From the NCBI GenBank assembly GCA_030456405.1, contig JAKDNQ010000043.1, positions 1 to 13,711 of the forward strand: a stretch of DNA of 13,711 nt. The letters run 5' to 3'. This DNA comes from Nitrospira sp. GTDB lineage: Bacteria; Nitrospirota; Nitrospiria; Nitrospirales; Nitrospiraceae. Under the pieces are notes generated by a model. It was not told where the DNA came from and ran no database searches. It saw only the letters and a list, made by a program, of their open reading frames with translations. Position 1 is the first letter of the stretch, and every line of letters starts with the position of its first letter. A program made the position numbers and the translations under genes. Shown here piece after piece: positions 7,084 through 13,234 of the stretch.

Positions 7084-8800
7084 ATTCAGAAACATGGCAC
7101 GGCGGCGCCGGGCGATCATGGTAGGGACGGCTCTGCTGATCGTCATTGTCGGCGCGGCGATCGCGTTCCTGTGGCCGGCGGTCTACCGATCGAAAGCCAC
7201 GATCCTCATCGAAGAGCAAGAGATTCCGACCGATCTCGTTCGGTCGGCGATCACCAGTTATGCCGATCAGCGGATTGAGACGATCAAGCAGCAAGTGATG
7301 AGTCGCGCCAGCCTGGTGAGAATCGTCGAACAGTTTGGCCTGTACCAAAACCTTCGAAAACGAAGCCCGACGGAGGAGGTCCTGCAGCAGTTCGTGAAAG
7401 ATATTCAAATCGAGGTCATTAACGTCAAAGTAGTTGATAAACGTAGTCAGACTCCGACCCAAGCCACCATCGCTTTCACGTTAGCCTATGATGGGGAAAC
7501 GCCGGAGCTGGCGCAGAAAGTTGCGAACGAGATCACTAGCCTGTTTCTGGGCGCCAATCTAAAGACACGGGAACGCCACGCCCAGCAAACGACGGCCTTT
7601 CTGAAACAAGAAGCGGAGAATCTGAATCACCACATTGAAACACTTGAAGGCAAACTTTCCGCCTTGAAGGTGAAGGCCAACGGCGCGTTGCCAGAACTCA
7701 CGCCACTCAATATGCAGTTGCTGAATCAGGCGGATCGTGAGCTGATCGACGTCGATCGCGATCTGCGGAGCCTGGAAGAGCGCAAACAGTTCTTGGAGGG
7801 GGAACTGGCGACGCTCAAGCCGAACACGCCGATCATTACGGCCAATGGCGAGCGTATTTTCGATTCCGGTGAGCGACTCAAGGCATTGCGCGCTCAGTAT
7901 GCCAGCGCCAGCGGCTATTTGTCTGCAGACCATCCGGACATCATCAAGATGAAGCAGGAATTGGCCGGCCTGGAACGGGAAACAGGAACCGAAGCTCCGG
8001 GAGATGATGTCCCCAAGCGGTTGGAGGGAGAACGGGCTCGCCTAGTGACCTTGATGGAACGGTACTGGGAGTATCATCCGGACGTCATGCGCACACAACA
8101 GGCGATCTTGGCGCTCGAGCGCCAATTGGATCAGGTGGCGCAACAGCCGACCAAGAAGCGTCTGTTTAAACCGGAGAATCCGGCCTATATCAACATCCAG
8201 TCTCAACTGGCTGCGACCACCGCGTCGCTGCAATCCCTAGAGAAGACCAAGATCTCGCTCAAAAACCGTGCGAAAGAGATGACTAAACGGGTCGAGCGCT
8301 TGCCGGAAGTCGAGCCGGAATATCTCGATCTCCTGCGCGATAGAGAAAATGCGGTTCGTAAGCATCAAGAGATCTCCTCGCGGTTGATGGAAGCTCAAGT
8401 CTCCGAGGGTTTGGAGGTGCAGCACAAAGGCGAGCGGTTCTCATTGATCGATCCTCCCGATCTCCCGGAGCGGCCGGACCGGCCTAATCGACCGGTGATC
8501 CTCATACTGGCCTGTTTCTTGGCGGTATTTAGTGGTGTTGGAGCCGTAGCCGCCGTCGAACAGCTCGACGAGACTATCAGAAATTCCGATCAATTGGCTC
8601 AAGCAGCCCAGTTGACTCCATTGGCGGTGATTCCACATCTGCCGACGGAGGACGAAGTTGCCCGCTCAGTATGGAAGCAGCGGGCCGTTCGGTGGGCCGG
8701 AGTTGGCGCGATCGTCGCAGGAGTGACCCTGAGTCATTACCTCTGGCTGCCGCTCGATGTTGTGTGGTTTACGGCTCTCCGTAAACTGGGTCTATCCTGA
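7016..8800 (+). CDS. GumC/Wzz-family polysaccharide chain-length determinant (co-polymerase)
   Basis: This 594-residue inner-membrane protein likely sets polymer length and links synthesis to export. After a basic stretch (MARRRRAIM) comes membrane segment one (~residues 36-55), then a Wzz domain beginning YRSKATILIEEQEIP. A long periplasmic region with coiled-coil character follows (~170-470, e.g. LKQEAENLNHHIETLEGKL). The Pro-rich family motif DPPDLPERPDRPNRP starts at residue 479 and leads into membrane segment two (~493-515). A further hydrophobic segment lies near 560-585. No kinase domain is fused; the kinase is the next gene. ATG 7016 is chosen for its strong GAGGAGAGG site five bases upstream; ATG 7064 (16 residues later) is possible. 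Its start lies inside the upstream stump ORF. Confidence 0.9.
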   Translation: MLHSAKSGSFEHRTETMGSLLREFRNMARRRRAIMVGTALLIVIVGAAIAFLWPAVYRSKATILIEEQEIPTDLVRSAITSYADQRIETIKQQVMSRASLVRIVEQFGLYQNLRKRSPTEEVLQQFVKDIQIEVINVKVVDKRSQTPTQATIAFTLAYDGETPELAQKVANEITSLFLGANLKTRERHAQQTTAFLKQEAENLNHHIETLEGKLSALKVKANGALPELTPLNMQLLNQADRELIDVDRDLRSLEERKQFLEGELATLKPNTPIITANGERIFDSGERLKALRAQYASASGYLSADHPDIIKMKQELAGLERETGTEAPGDDVPKRLEGERARLVTLMERYWEYHPDVMRTQQAILALERQLDQVAQQPTKKRLFKPENPAYINIQSQLAATTASLQSLEKTKISLKNRAKEMTKRVERLPEVEPEYLDLLRDRENAVRKHQEISSRLMEAQVSEGLEVQHKGERFSLIDPPDLPERPDRPNRPVILILACFLAVFSGVGAVAAVEQLDETIRNSDQLAQAAQLTPLAVIPHLPTEDEVARSVWKQRAVRWAGVGAIVAGVTLSHYLWLPLDVVWFTALRKLGLS

Positions 8801-8821
8801 GACGAACCAAGGAGGCGGACG

Positions 8822-9646
8822 ATGGAAGAATTGTCTCAAGCAATCGACCGGTATAAACAGTCTATGAACGGTACAGGCACGCGCAGCGACAACTATGCGG
8901 GGTCTCGGCAGGTTCCACCCCCTATCGTGTATGCCAGGACGAAGATGGTGGAGTGTCACGATGCGATACTGCGCCGCAATCGTGTCCTTGCGGCATTCGA
9001 GCGAGGAGCCTTCGCCGACGGTTATCAGCTTTTGCGGACACAGGTGCTCCTTCGTCTCCGTGAAAATCACTGGAATGTGTTGGGCGTGACCAGCCCACGG
9101 ACACAGGAGGGCAAGACCCTGACCGCGCTCAATCTATCGATTGCCCTGGCGATGGAAACGACGCAGACGGTGATGCTGATCGATGCCGATCTCAAGCAGC
9201 CCAAGATACAGACGTTGTTAGGGTTGGCCCCCTGTCTGGGACTTGCGGACTACGTGTTGGAACATCTCCCGCTAGAGGATGTGCTTGTTCACCCTGGACT
9301 GGGACGGCTCGTGGTGCTCCCAGGGGGGCGCCCGATTCAGCGGTCATCAGAGGTCTTGACCTCGCCGAGGATGTCAGCCTTGGTGGGGGAAGTAAAGCAT
9401 CGCTATCCGGCGCGCATCATCGTAATCGATCTTCCACCATTGTTGACATGCGCGGATGTATTGGCGTTCGCGCCGTCCCTGGATGCGCTGCTATTGGTGG
9501 CCGGGGAGGGTGTGACCACTCGTCGTGATGTAGAGGAAGCGCTGGCGTTGGTGCGCGGGACGACCCCGGTCTTAGGCACGGTGCTGAATCAATCGGGCAA
9601 GAGTCAGGGTAATTTAAAAACCATGCGCGAGCGGGCTACGACCTAA
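8822..9646 (+). CDS. CpsD/CapB-family tyrosine-kinase-like ATPase, exosortase-locus type, with altered P-loop
   Basis: This 274-residue cytoplasmic P-loop protein is the partner expected for the chain-length protein. A polar N-terminus precedes the family segment LRRNRVLAAFERG and GYQLLRTQVLLRL. The Walker A region reads SPRTQEGKTLTALNLS (Lys98), where the family normally has a Gly before E-G-K; here it is Gln. Walker A' is LIDADLKQP (Asp121, Asp123) and Walker B is IIVIDLPP. The C-terminus ends KSQGNLKTMRERATT with no tyrosine cluster, so autophosphorylation at the usual tail is impossible. It may act as an ATPase regulator rather than a kinase. The ribosome site AAGGAGG (8809-8815) is strong, and the gene follows the chain-length gene by 21 bases. 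Confidence 0.9.
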   Translation: MEELSQAIDRYKQSMNGTGTRSDNYAGSRQVPPPIVYARTKMVECHDAILRRNRVLAAFERGAFADGYQLLRTQVLLRLRENHWNVLGVTSPRTQEGKTLTALNLSIALAMETTQTVMLIDADLKQPKIQTLLGLAPCLGLADYVLEHLPLEDVLVHPGLGRLVVLPGGRPIQRSSEVLTSPRMSALVGEVKHRYPARIIVIDLPPLLTCADVLAFAPSLDALLLVAGEGVTTRRDVEEALALVRGTTPVLGTVLNQSGKSQGNLKTMRERATT

Positions 9647-9668
9647 TCGGGAAAGGCGTGAGGACGAC

Positions 9669-11066
9669 ATGTACGAATCCTTCTATGGGTTTCGAGCCAA
9701 TCCTTTTTCACTCATTCCTGACCAGAAATTCCTGTTCCTCGGAACCCAACACAAGACGGCGCTCAATTTGTTGGAGTATGGACTCTTCAATCGTGCCATC
9801 TTTACCGTGATTACGGGCGAACCTGGCACTGGGAAGACCACATTACTGAACGCCATCTTGGAACAATCTCAACACGAAGTAACGCTTGGGGTGCTGTCTC
9901 ATACCCACGCAGGGCTCGGCAGTCTGATGCCCTGGGTGCTGATGGCGTTTGGCCTGGACGGCAAGGGAATGGATAGTGTGGAGCTGTTCAAGACATTTGT
10001 GGCCTTTATCTCCCGCGAGCATGAGCGGCAGCGTCGCGTCGTCCTGGTCGTCGATGAGGCTCAGAATCTGGGCGCCGCCATGCTCGAAGAACTGCGCTTG
10101 CTCTCGAACGTCAACGATGGCCGGCGACAGCCGTTGCAGATTATCCTGTCCGGCCAACCGGCGTTGCGCGGATTGTTACAGCGCGGTGAGTTGATCCAGT
10201 TCGCCCAGCGAATCTCCGTCGATTATCATCTCACGCCCTTCGATGAGGATGAAATCCCGGCCTACATCGCTCACCGGCTGGCCATGGCCGGCGGAGTGGG
10301 GCGCATTTTCACGGATCAGGCCTGTCTCGTCGTGCATCGGCTCACCAGAGGCAATGCCCGGTTGGCCAACCAGGTCTGCGATGTGTCGCTGGCCTACGGG
10401 TATGCGGAACAGTCTCCCCGGGTCACTGCCGGAATCGTGTGGAAAGCCGCAAACGATCGACGCGCGGGTGGTATTCTTCCGGTAGCGCCGGGACCTCTTA
10501 CGGACTTGCTGACGTCGGAGGAAGCGGCAGCAGAAGAGCTTCAGCTTGCGGCCACGGCGTCTCCGCAACGATCGTCCGGTCTCGACAAGATGCCGGTGTT
10601 GGGCTCCGATACTCCGGGAAATGCCTATGAAAAGGGATTGGCTCATCAGCAAGCAGGTTCCTACAAGCAGGCGATCGATTTCTTTGAGCGGGCCGCCGCC
10701 GATGCGACGCAAGAGGTCCGTGCTACATCGCAGGTCGCATTGTGTCTCTGTGCGATGGGTCGCCATGAAGAGGCGGCCCGCTCCTTGGCGACTTTGCTGG
10801 AAAGAAGCCGAGGAACGGAACGGGAGTTGCGAGATACTCGTTACTTCCTGGGACAAGCCCTCGAATCGCTGGGCAGACCTCGGGAGGCGCTTGCGCACTA
10901 TAAAATTATCCACTCGCAGAAATCAGAGTTCCGTGATGTCACGTCTCGCCTGCGCCGGTTGTCGTCCGCTCAGTCATTCTTTTCATTCCCTTTTTCGTTC
11001 GGGCCAACAGCTTGGATCAGGGGGATCGTGAGAAGCTGTCTGCGGGAGAAGCGTGACCCAATCTAA
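9669..11066 (+). CDS. ExeA/GspA-like AAA ATPase of exosortase loci with C-terminal TPR region
   Basis: This 465-residue protein opens with the family signature MYESFYGFRANPFSLIPD. It then has Walker A GEPGTGKT (residues 50-57, Lys56), Walker B VVLVVDEAQN (Asp129, Glu130), and sensor-like LSGQPALRGLL followed by FAQRISVDYHLTPF. Proteins of this kind are constant members of PEP-CTERM exopolysaccharide clusters; their task is unproven, and assembly of the envelope machine is the usual guess. The AAA part ends near residue 280. After a linker, residues ~319-435 hold about three TPR-like helix pairs (AYEKGLAHQQAGSYKQAIDF, ALCLCAMGRHEEAARSL, LGQALESLGRPREALAHY). The exosortase-type proteins I know are shorter, so the TPR part looks like an addition. 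The tail is aromatic and basic. It follows the kinase gene by 22 bases and ends the cluster. Confidence 0.9.
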   Translation: MYESFYGFRANPFSLIPDQKFLFLGTQHKTALNLLEYGLFNRAIFTVITGEPGTGKTTLLNAILEQSQHEVTLGVLSHTHAGLGSLMPWVLMAFGLDGKGMDSVELFKTFVAFISREHERQRRVVLVVDEAQNLGAAMLEELRLLSNVNDGRRQPLQIILSGQPALRGLLQRGELIQFAQRISVDYHLTPFDEDEIPAYIAHRLAMAGGVGRIFTDQACLVVHRLTRGNARLANQVCDVSLAYGYAEQSPRVTAGIVWKAANDRRAGGILPVAPGPLTDLLTSEEAAAEELQLAATASPQRSSGLDKMPVLGSDTPGNAYEKGLAHQQAGSYKQAIDFFERAAADATQEVRATSQVALCLCAMGRHEEAARSLATLLERSRGTERELRDTRYFLGQALESLGRPREALAHYKIIHSQKSEFRDVTSRLRRLSSAQSFFSFPFSFGPTAWIRGIVRSCLREKRDPI

Positions 11067-11251
11067 TCGATCCGTGCCCCAACAGTCATGCTCGCGTGTG
11101 TTTGCAGATCGCCAATCAGTATTTGATCGTGAGGAAGACACTGGAGTCTATCTCGAAGAAAGACTTTCTCGAAGCTGTAGCACGCGTGAGCAGGCGTCGG
11201 TAGACAAGAGACCGGCGGACACGTATAAGCAATGACATCGTGGAGAGAGTG

Positions 11252-11599
11252 ATGATTCGTTCTGCTCTATCACGCCATACCGTGATTGTCGCCGGGTTCG
11301 TGGCCCTGATCTATGCGTCGCTGGCGGTCATGGCGGCGAGCTGCGCATTCCATCATGTCGATGCTTCCAATGGCCATACGCATCATAGTTCTCACGAAGC
11401 GGCTCCGCACAATGCCCTCTGCGCTTGGGCCTGTCAGGCCACGTCCGATGCCGGGCTCGTGACGGAGCCTGCGGCGTTATCAATGGGCCCGGTCGTCCAA
11501 CTGGTCGTCTCGTCTCCCCATCAGGAAACCCCTTCGCTCGCTTCCTCTCAACTTCGCTCCCGCGCGCCTCCATCGAGACCCTTCGTCTTTATCGGATAA
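11252..11599 (+). CDS. Small His/Cys-rich exported membrane protein or lipoprotein, possibly metal-related
   Basis: This 115-residue protein has one N-terminal hydrophobic helix (~10-30) ending in MAASC31. That could be an uncleaved anchor or a weak lipobox. Next comes a histidine cluster (His34, 35, 42, 44, 45, 48, 53) and a CAWAC pair (Cys57, Cys61). The remaining half is Ser/Pro-rich and low in structure. I recognise no named family. The His/Cys cluster facing outside the membrane, and the metal-type proteins downstream, suggest a role with copper or another soft metal; this is inference. ATG 11252 has GGAG six bases upstream (11242-11245); an in-frame GTG at 11240 would add four residues. 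The 185 bases upstream hold a 13-bp palindrome AGAAAG-A-CTTTCT (11157-11169) flanked by TCTCGAAG direct repeats, but no clear promoter. Confidence 0.6.
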   Translation: MIRSALSRHTVIVAGFVALIYASLAVMAASCAFHHVDASNGHTHHSSHEAAPHNALCAWACQATSDAGLVTEPAALSMGPVVQLVVSSPHQETPSLASSQLRSRAPPSRPFVFIG

Positions 11600-11653
11600 G
11601 GGGACCCGGGCAACCAGCTTCGCACTGTTTCTTCTCGCGCTCCCCTATCCGAT
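11591..11653 (+). terminator. Long-stem hairpin overlapping a stop codon
   Basis: ATCGGATAAGGGGA (11591-11604) pairs with TCCCCTATCCGAT (11641-11653), 13 base pairs with one bulged A and a 36-base loop. The left arm contains the TAA stop (11597-11599) of the His/Cys-rich gene. Only a short T-run follows (TT, then CAGCC), so it is a weak intrinsic terminator. It may instead stabilise the 3' end of the message. Confidence 0.4.
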
Positions 11654-11731
11654 TTCAGCCTCGCGCGCGCACACTTGACGGTTATAGGTCTATCGATGTC
11701 CGGGATGAGCTGCCTCCTCGCTCGGACTGAT

Positions 11732-11778
11732 CCGGGGCGCAGGTCTTCCCTCCTTTGGCCTCCGCCCCGGTCCTTTTC
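11732..11778 (+). terminator. Candidate intrinsic terminator
   Basis: CCGGGGCG (11732-11739) pairs perfectly with CGCCCCGG (11763-11770), and a GA/TC pair extends the stem if one T is bulged. The loop is 23 bases, and TCCTTTTCT follows at once. The position fits the end of the transcript that carries the His/Cys-rich gene and isolates it from the promoter a few bases downstream. The long loop and broken T-run lower confidence. Confidence 0.5.
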
Positions 11779-11782
11779 TGGA

Positions 11783-11810
11783 TTGACGTTGAAAGGAATG
11801 ACGCTATAAG
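11783..11810 (+). promoter_or_regulatory. sigma70-type promoter for the HMA-like gene
   Basis: TTGACG (11783-11788) and TATAAG (11805-11810) each match the -35 and -10 consensus at five of six bases, with a 16-base spacer. It follows directly after a terminator-like hairpin and lies about 130 bases before the HMA-like start, leaving a leader of roughly 120 bases. It is the strongest promoter-like pair I see in the window. Confidence 0.55.
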
Positions 11811-11940
11811 ACGGGTTTTCATTCTCGCATTGGCCGGCTGGTTGATGCGTGGCGCATCGGGCGCGCGCGTCAGGCTGAAATTCACGGCGCGGATGGATCG
11901 TGGTGATTAGAGGCACGTAACCATTCAATAGGAGGAGGCC

Positions 11941-12243
11941 ATGAATACATTCATCAAGTTTGGCTGTCTGATCGGATTCGCTTGTGCAATGGCGACACCG
12001 GCTTTTGCGGGCGAGCAGAAGGTGACATTGATGCTCGGCGGCAAGTACTGCGATGCCTATTTGGGCGATGTTGACGAGGCGCTGAAGCGGGTGGCCGGCG
12101 TGAAGACGGTCGATTTCAAGAGCATGAAAGGCCACGCGGTGGTGACCGTCGAATCCGGCAAGGTGAAGCCGGCGCAACTCGCTACGGCAGTCAACGCCGT
12201 GAAAGGCGATAGCTGGTATTGCACAGGCGATGTCATGAAGTAG
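11941..12243 (+). CDS. Periplasmic HMA-like (MerP-type) protein with altered metal motif
   Basis: This 100-residue protein has a Sec signal peptide (residues 1-23, cleavage likely after AFA). The rest has the beta-alpha-beta pattern of heavy-metal-associated domains: VTLMLGGKYCDAY, DVDEALKRVAGVKTVDFKS, HAVVTVESGKVKPAQLATAV. HMA domains bind soft metals through GMxCxxC. Here the matching loop is GGKYCDAY (Cys37 with Tyr40 in place of the second Cys). The only other mature Cys is Cys94 near the C-terminus (WYCTGD), which could pair with Cys37 as a disulfide or a different metal site. It could therefore be a metal sensor or chaperone variant, or a non-metal relative. The ribosome site AGGAGGAGG, three bases before ATG, is near perfect. 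The hydrophobic signal and own promoter point to a separately expressed exported protein. Confidence 0.75.
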   Translation: MNTFIKFGCLIGFACAMATPAFAGEQKVTLMLGGKYCDAYLGDVDEALKRVAGVKTVDFKSMKGHAVVTVESGKVKPAQLATAVNAVKGDSWYCTGDVMK

Positions 12244-12437
12244 ATGGGGCCGGTTCAATCGTTCCAAGGACTTTGTGCATCGATACGACGAATATTTTGA
12301 GAAACGGACGACGCGGTAGCAATGTGTGGTCGTATGAAATCTGGACGGGCGTTCGGCTACCTCCCGGTACATATTCCGACAGAGGGGCGCTGGGTTGGGG
12401 GTTCCCCCGCCCCCACCGACGGCAGGATGACTGAATT

Positions 12438-12686
12438 GTGGAACCGTTGTTACTCCGTATCCAAGAGGCGGCACAGCTGCTGAAAGTCAGCAAGTGGACG
12501 ATCTATCGATGGATCGAGGAAGGCCGTCTGCGTGCCACCAAAATCGGTCGTGGCAGCGTGCGAGTATTTCGTACATCGGTGAGCGGATTGATGGAGGAGG
12601 CTCGGGTCGATCATCGAAATACTCGGGGTGGTTCACGGAGCAAAGAGACTCGACTGCGGATCACCGGCCGGAAAAAGAAGAAATAA
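12438..12686 (+). CDS. Excisionase/MerR-type helix-turn-helix DNA-binding protein
   Basis: This 82-residue protein has the HTH_17 fold typical of excisionase-family proteins in residues 4-50: LLRIQEAAQLLKVSKWTIYR, WIEEGRLRATKIGRGSVRVF, then RTSVSGLM. These motifs mark a winged helix that reads DNA. The C-terminal 25 residues are strongly basic and end in GRKKKK. The start is a GTG with AGGA (12424-12427) ten bases upstream. A G/C-run hairpin (TGGGGG with CCCCCA, 12396-12415) lies just before that site and could affect translation. No integrase, att site or phage gene is nearby, so an excisionase role is unsupported; a small local regulator is more likely. The 194 bases before the start hold no other gene. 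Confidence 0.75.
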   Translation: MEPLLLRIQEAAQLLKVSKWTIYRWIEEGRLRATKIGRGSVRVFRTSVSGLMEEARVDHRNTRGGSRSKETRLRITGRKKKK

Positions 12687-12690
12687 GAAA

Positions 12691-12771
12691 CAAGTCTGGG
12701 AGTTTCGCACTCTTCCAGACTTGCTGGGGAATCGGAGATGGCCTCCCTCCGATTCCCCAGCCCTTCGGGGA
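12691..12771. terminator. Tandem hairpins (bidirectional terminator or structured RNA)
   Basis: Two strong hairpins are directly joined. CAAGTCTGG (12691-12699) pairs with CCAGACTTG (12715-12723), with inner GAGT/ACTC pairing around TTCGC. CTGGGGAATCGGAG (12724-12737) pairs perfectly over 14 bp with CTCCGATTCCCCAG (12747-12760), with a 9-base loop. A small CCC-TTCG-GGG follows (12761-12770). On the plus strand no T-run follows. Read on the minus strand, the first hairpin is followed by a T-rich tract (complement of 12671-12690), a better intrinsic terminator shape. They end the excisionase-like gene and precede the smbP promoter. Confidence 0.55.
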
Positions 12772-12803
12772 GAAGAATTGAGAGTCGTTATGAAAAATGA
12801 GAG

Positions 12804-12832
12804 TTACCAAATGCCTGCGGTTGATGTAAAAT
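12804..12832 (+). promoter_or_regulatory. sigma70-type promoter for smbP
   Basis: TTACCA (12804-12809) and TAAAAT (12827-12832) have a 17-base spacer, with four and five of six consensus bases. The site is about 40 bases before the smbP start and just after the tandem hairpins, so smbP is probably a single-gene transcript. Confidence 0.5.
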
Positions 12833-12872
12833 CCTGTTCAAGTTACGAGTCCACCATCACAAAGGAGGGGTT

Positions 12873-13166
12873 ATGAAACAAGTTAAAGTTCTTGTTGTCG
12901 CAGCCGCTGTCTGTGGTCTGATCGCAGGAGGCCTCACCAGCCCAGCATTCGCGGGAGGAGATGAACATGTTAAGGAAACGATCAAGCATGCCAAGGAGGG
13001 AATCGGGCACGAGAAGGAATCCATTAAACATCTGGAAGAAGCGTTAAAAGGAAGCGCCGACGGACATGCGAAGGAAGCGCTCGATCATGCCAAGGAATCG
13101 CTGAAGCATGCAGAGGAATCGTTGGCGCATGCCGAGCAAGCTTCGCAGGCGTCGAAAGGCAAATGA
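12873..13166 (+). CDS. smbP: SmbP-like small periplasmic metal-binding protein
   Basis: This 97-residue protein has a Sec signal peptide (residues 1-27, cleavage after AFA) and a mature helical part rich in His, Lys, Glu and Ala. Histidines fall at 32, 39, 46, 53 and again at 65, 72, 79, 86: two blocks of four, each exactly seven residues apart, split by a GSADG turn. That predicts a two-helix hairpin with a histidine stripe. The pattern matches SmbP, the small metal-binding protein first described in Nitrosomonas europaea, which binds copper and other divalent metals in the periplasm. The ribosome site AAGGAGGGG (12861-12869) is strong, and a promoter and terminator flank the gene. Metal preference and role (copper storage or buffering) are inferred from the family. 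Confidence 0.85.
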   Translation: MKQVKVLVVAAAVCGLIAGGLTSPAFAGGDEHVKETIKHAKEGIGHEKESIKHLEEALKGSADGHAKEALDHAKESLKHAEESLAHAEQASQASKGK

Positions 13167-13187
13167 AAGTAGTCTGCAAGGATACGA

Positions 13188-13215
13188 CAGGGCAGGGACC
13201 CTCCCTGCCCTGTTT
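13188..13215. terminator. Bidirectional-type terminator between convergent genes
   Basis: CAGGGCAGGGA (13188-13198) pairs perfectly with TCCCTGCCCTG (13202-13212) over 11 bp around a CCC loop, followed by TTT. It lies 21 bases after the smbP stop and 22 bases before the stop of the convergent esterase gene. The T-run is short on the plus strand and absent on the minus strand, but the stem is very stable. Confidence 0.7.
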
Positions 13216-13234
13216 CCCTCTCCATCAATCGCCA

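Larger units (their letters stand above)
11600..11940. other. 341-base gap without a convincing gene
   Basis: I see no gene here on either strand. The gap holds the right arm of the hairpin over the preceding stop, a GC-rich stem with a T-rich tail (11732-11778) and a sigma70-type promoter (11783-11810). A ~120-base leader then runs to the ribosome site of the next gene. Between 11810 and 11920 there are GC-rich segments (e.g. GCGTGGCGCATCGGGCGCGC) that could fold, but I find no known riboswitch pattern. A minus-strand frame crosses the whole region but looks like a shadow. Confidence 0.5.

Noticed and set aside
11053..11235. 60-codon plus-strand frame starting GTG with a GGGAG upstream
   Set aside because: The ribosome-like site is part of the ATPase coding sequence; the peptide is polar, unrecognisable and ends in a gap, so I see no support beyond the start.
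11548..12474. Long minus-strand open frame of about 308 codons
   Set aside because: It runs antisense to the HMA-like gene, its promoter and both terminator candidates. The translation is His/Arg-rich with no recognisable motif, and the plus-strand gene has a signal peptide and an ideal ribosome site.
12438..12686. Phage or integrative element suggested by the excisionase-like gene
   Set aside because: No integrase, att repeats, tRNA or phage genes are in the window. This helix-turn-helix family is also common in chromosomal regulators.
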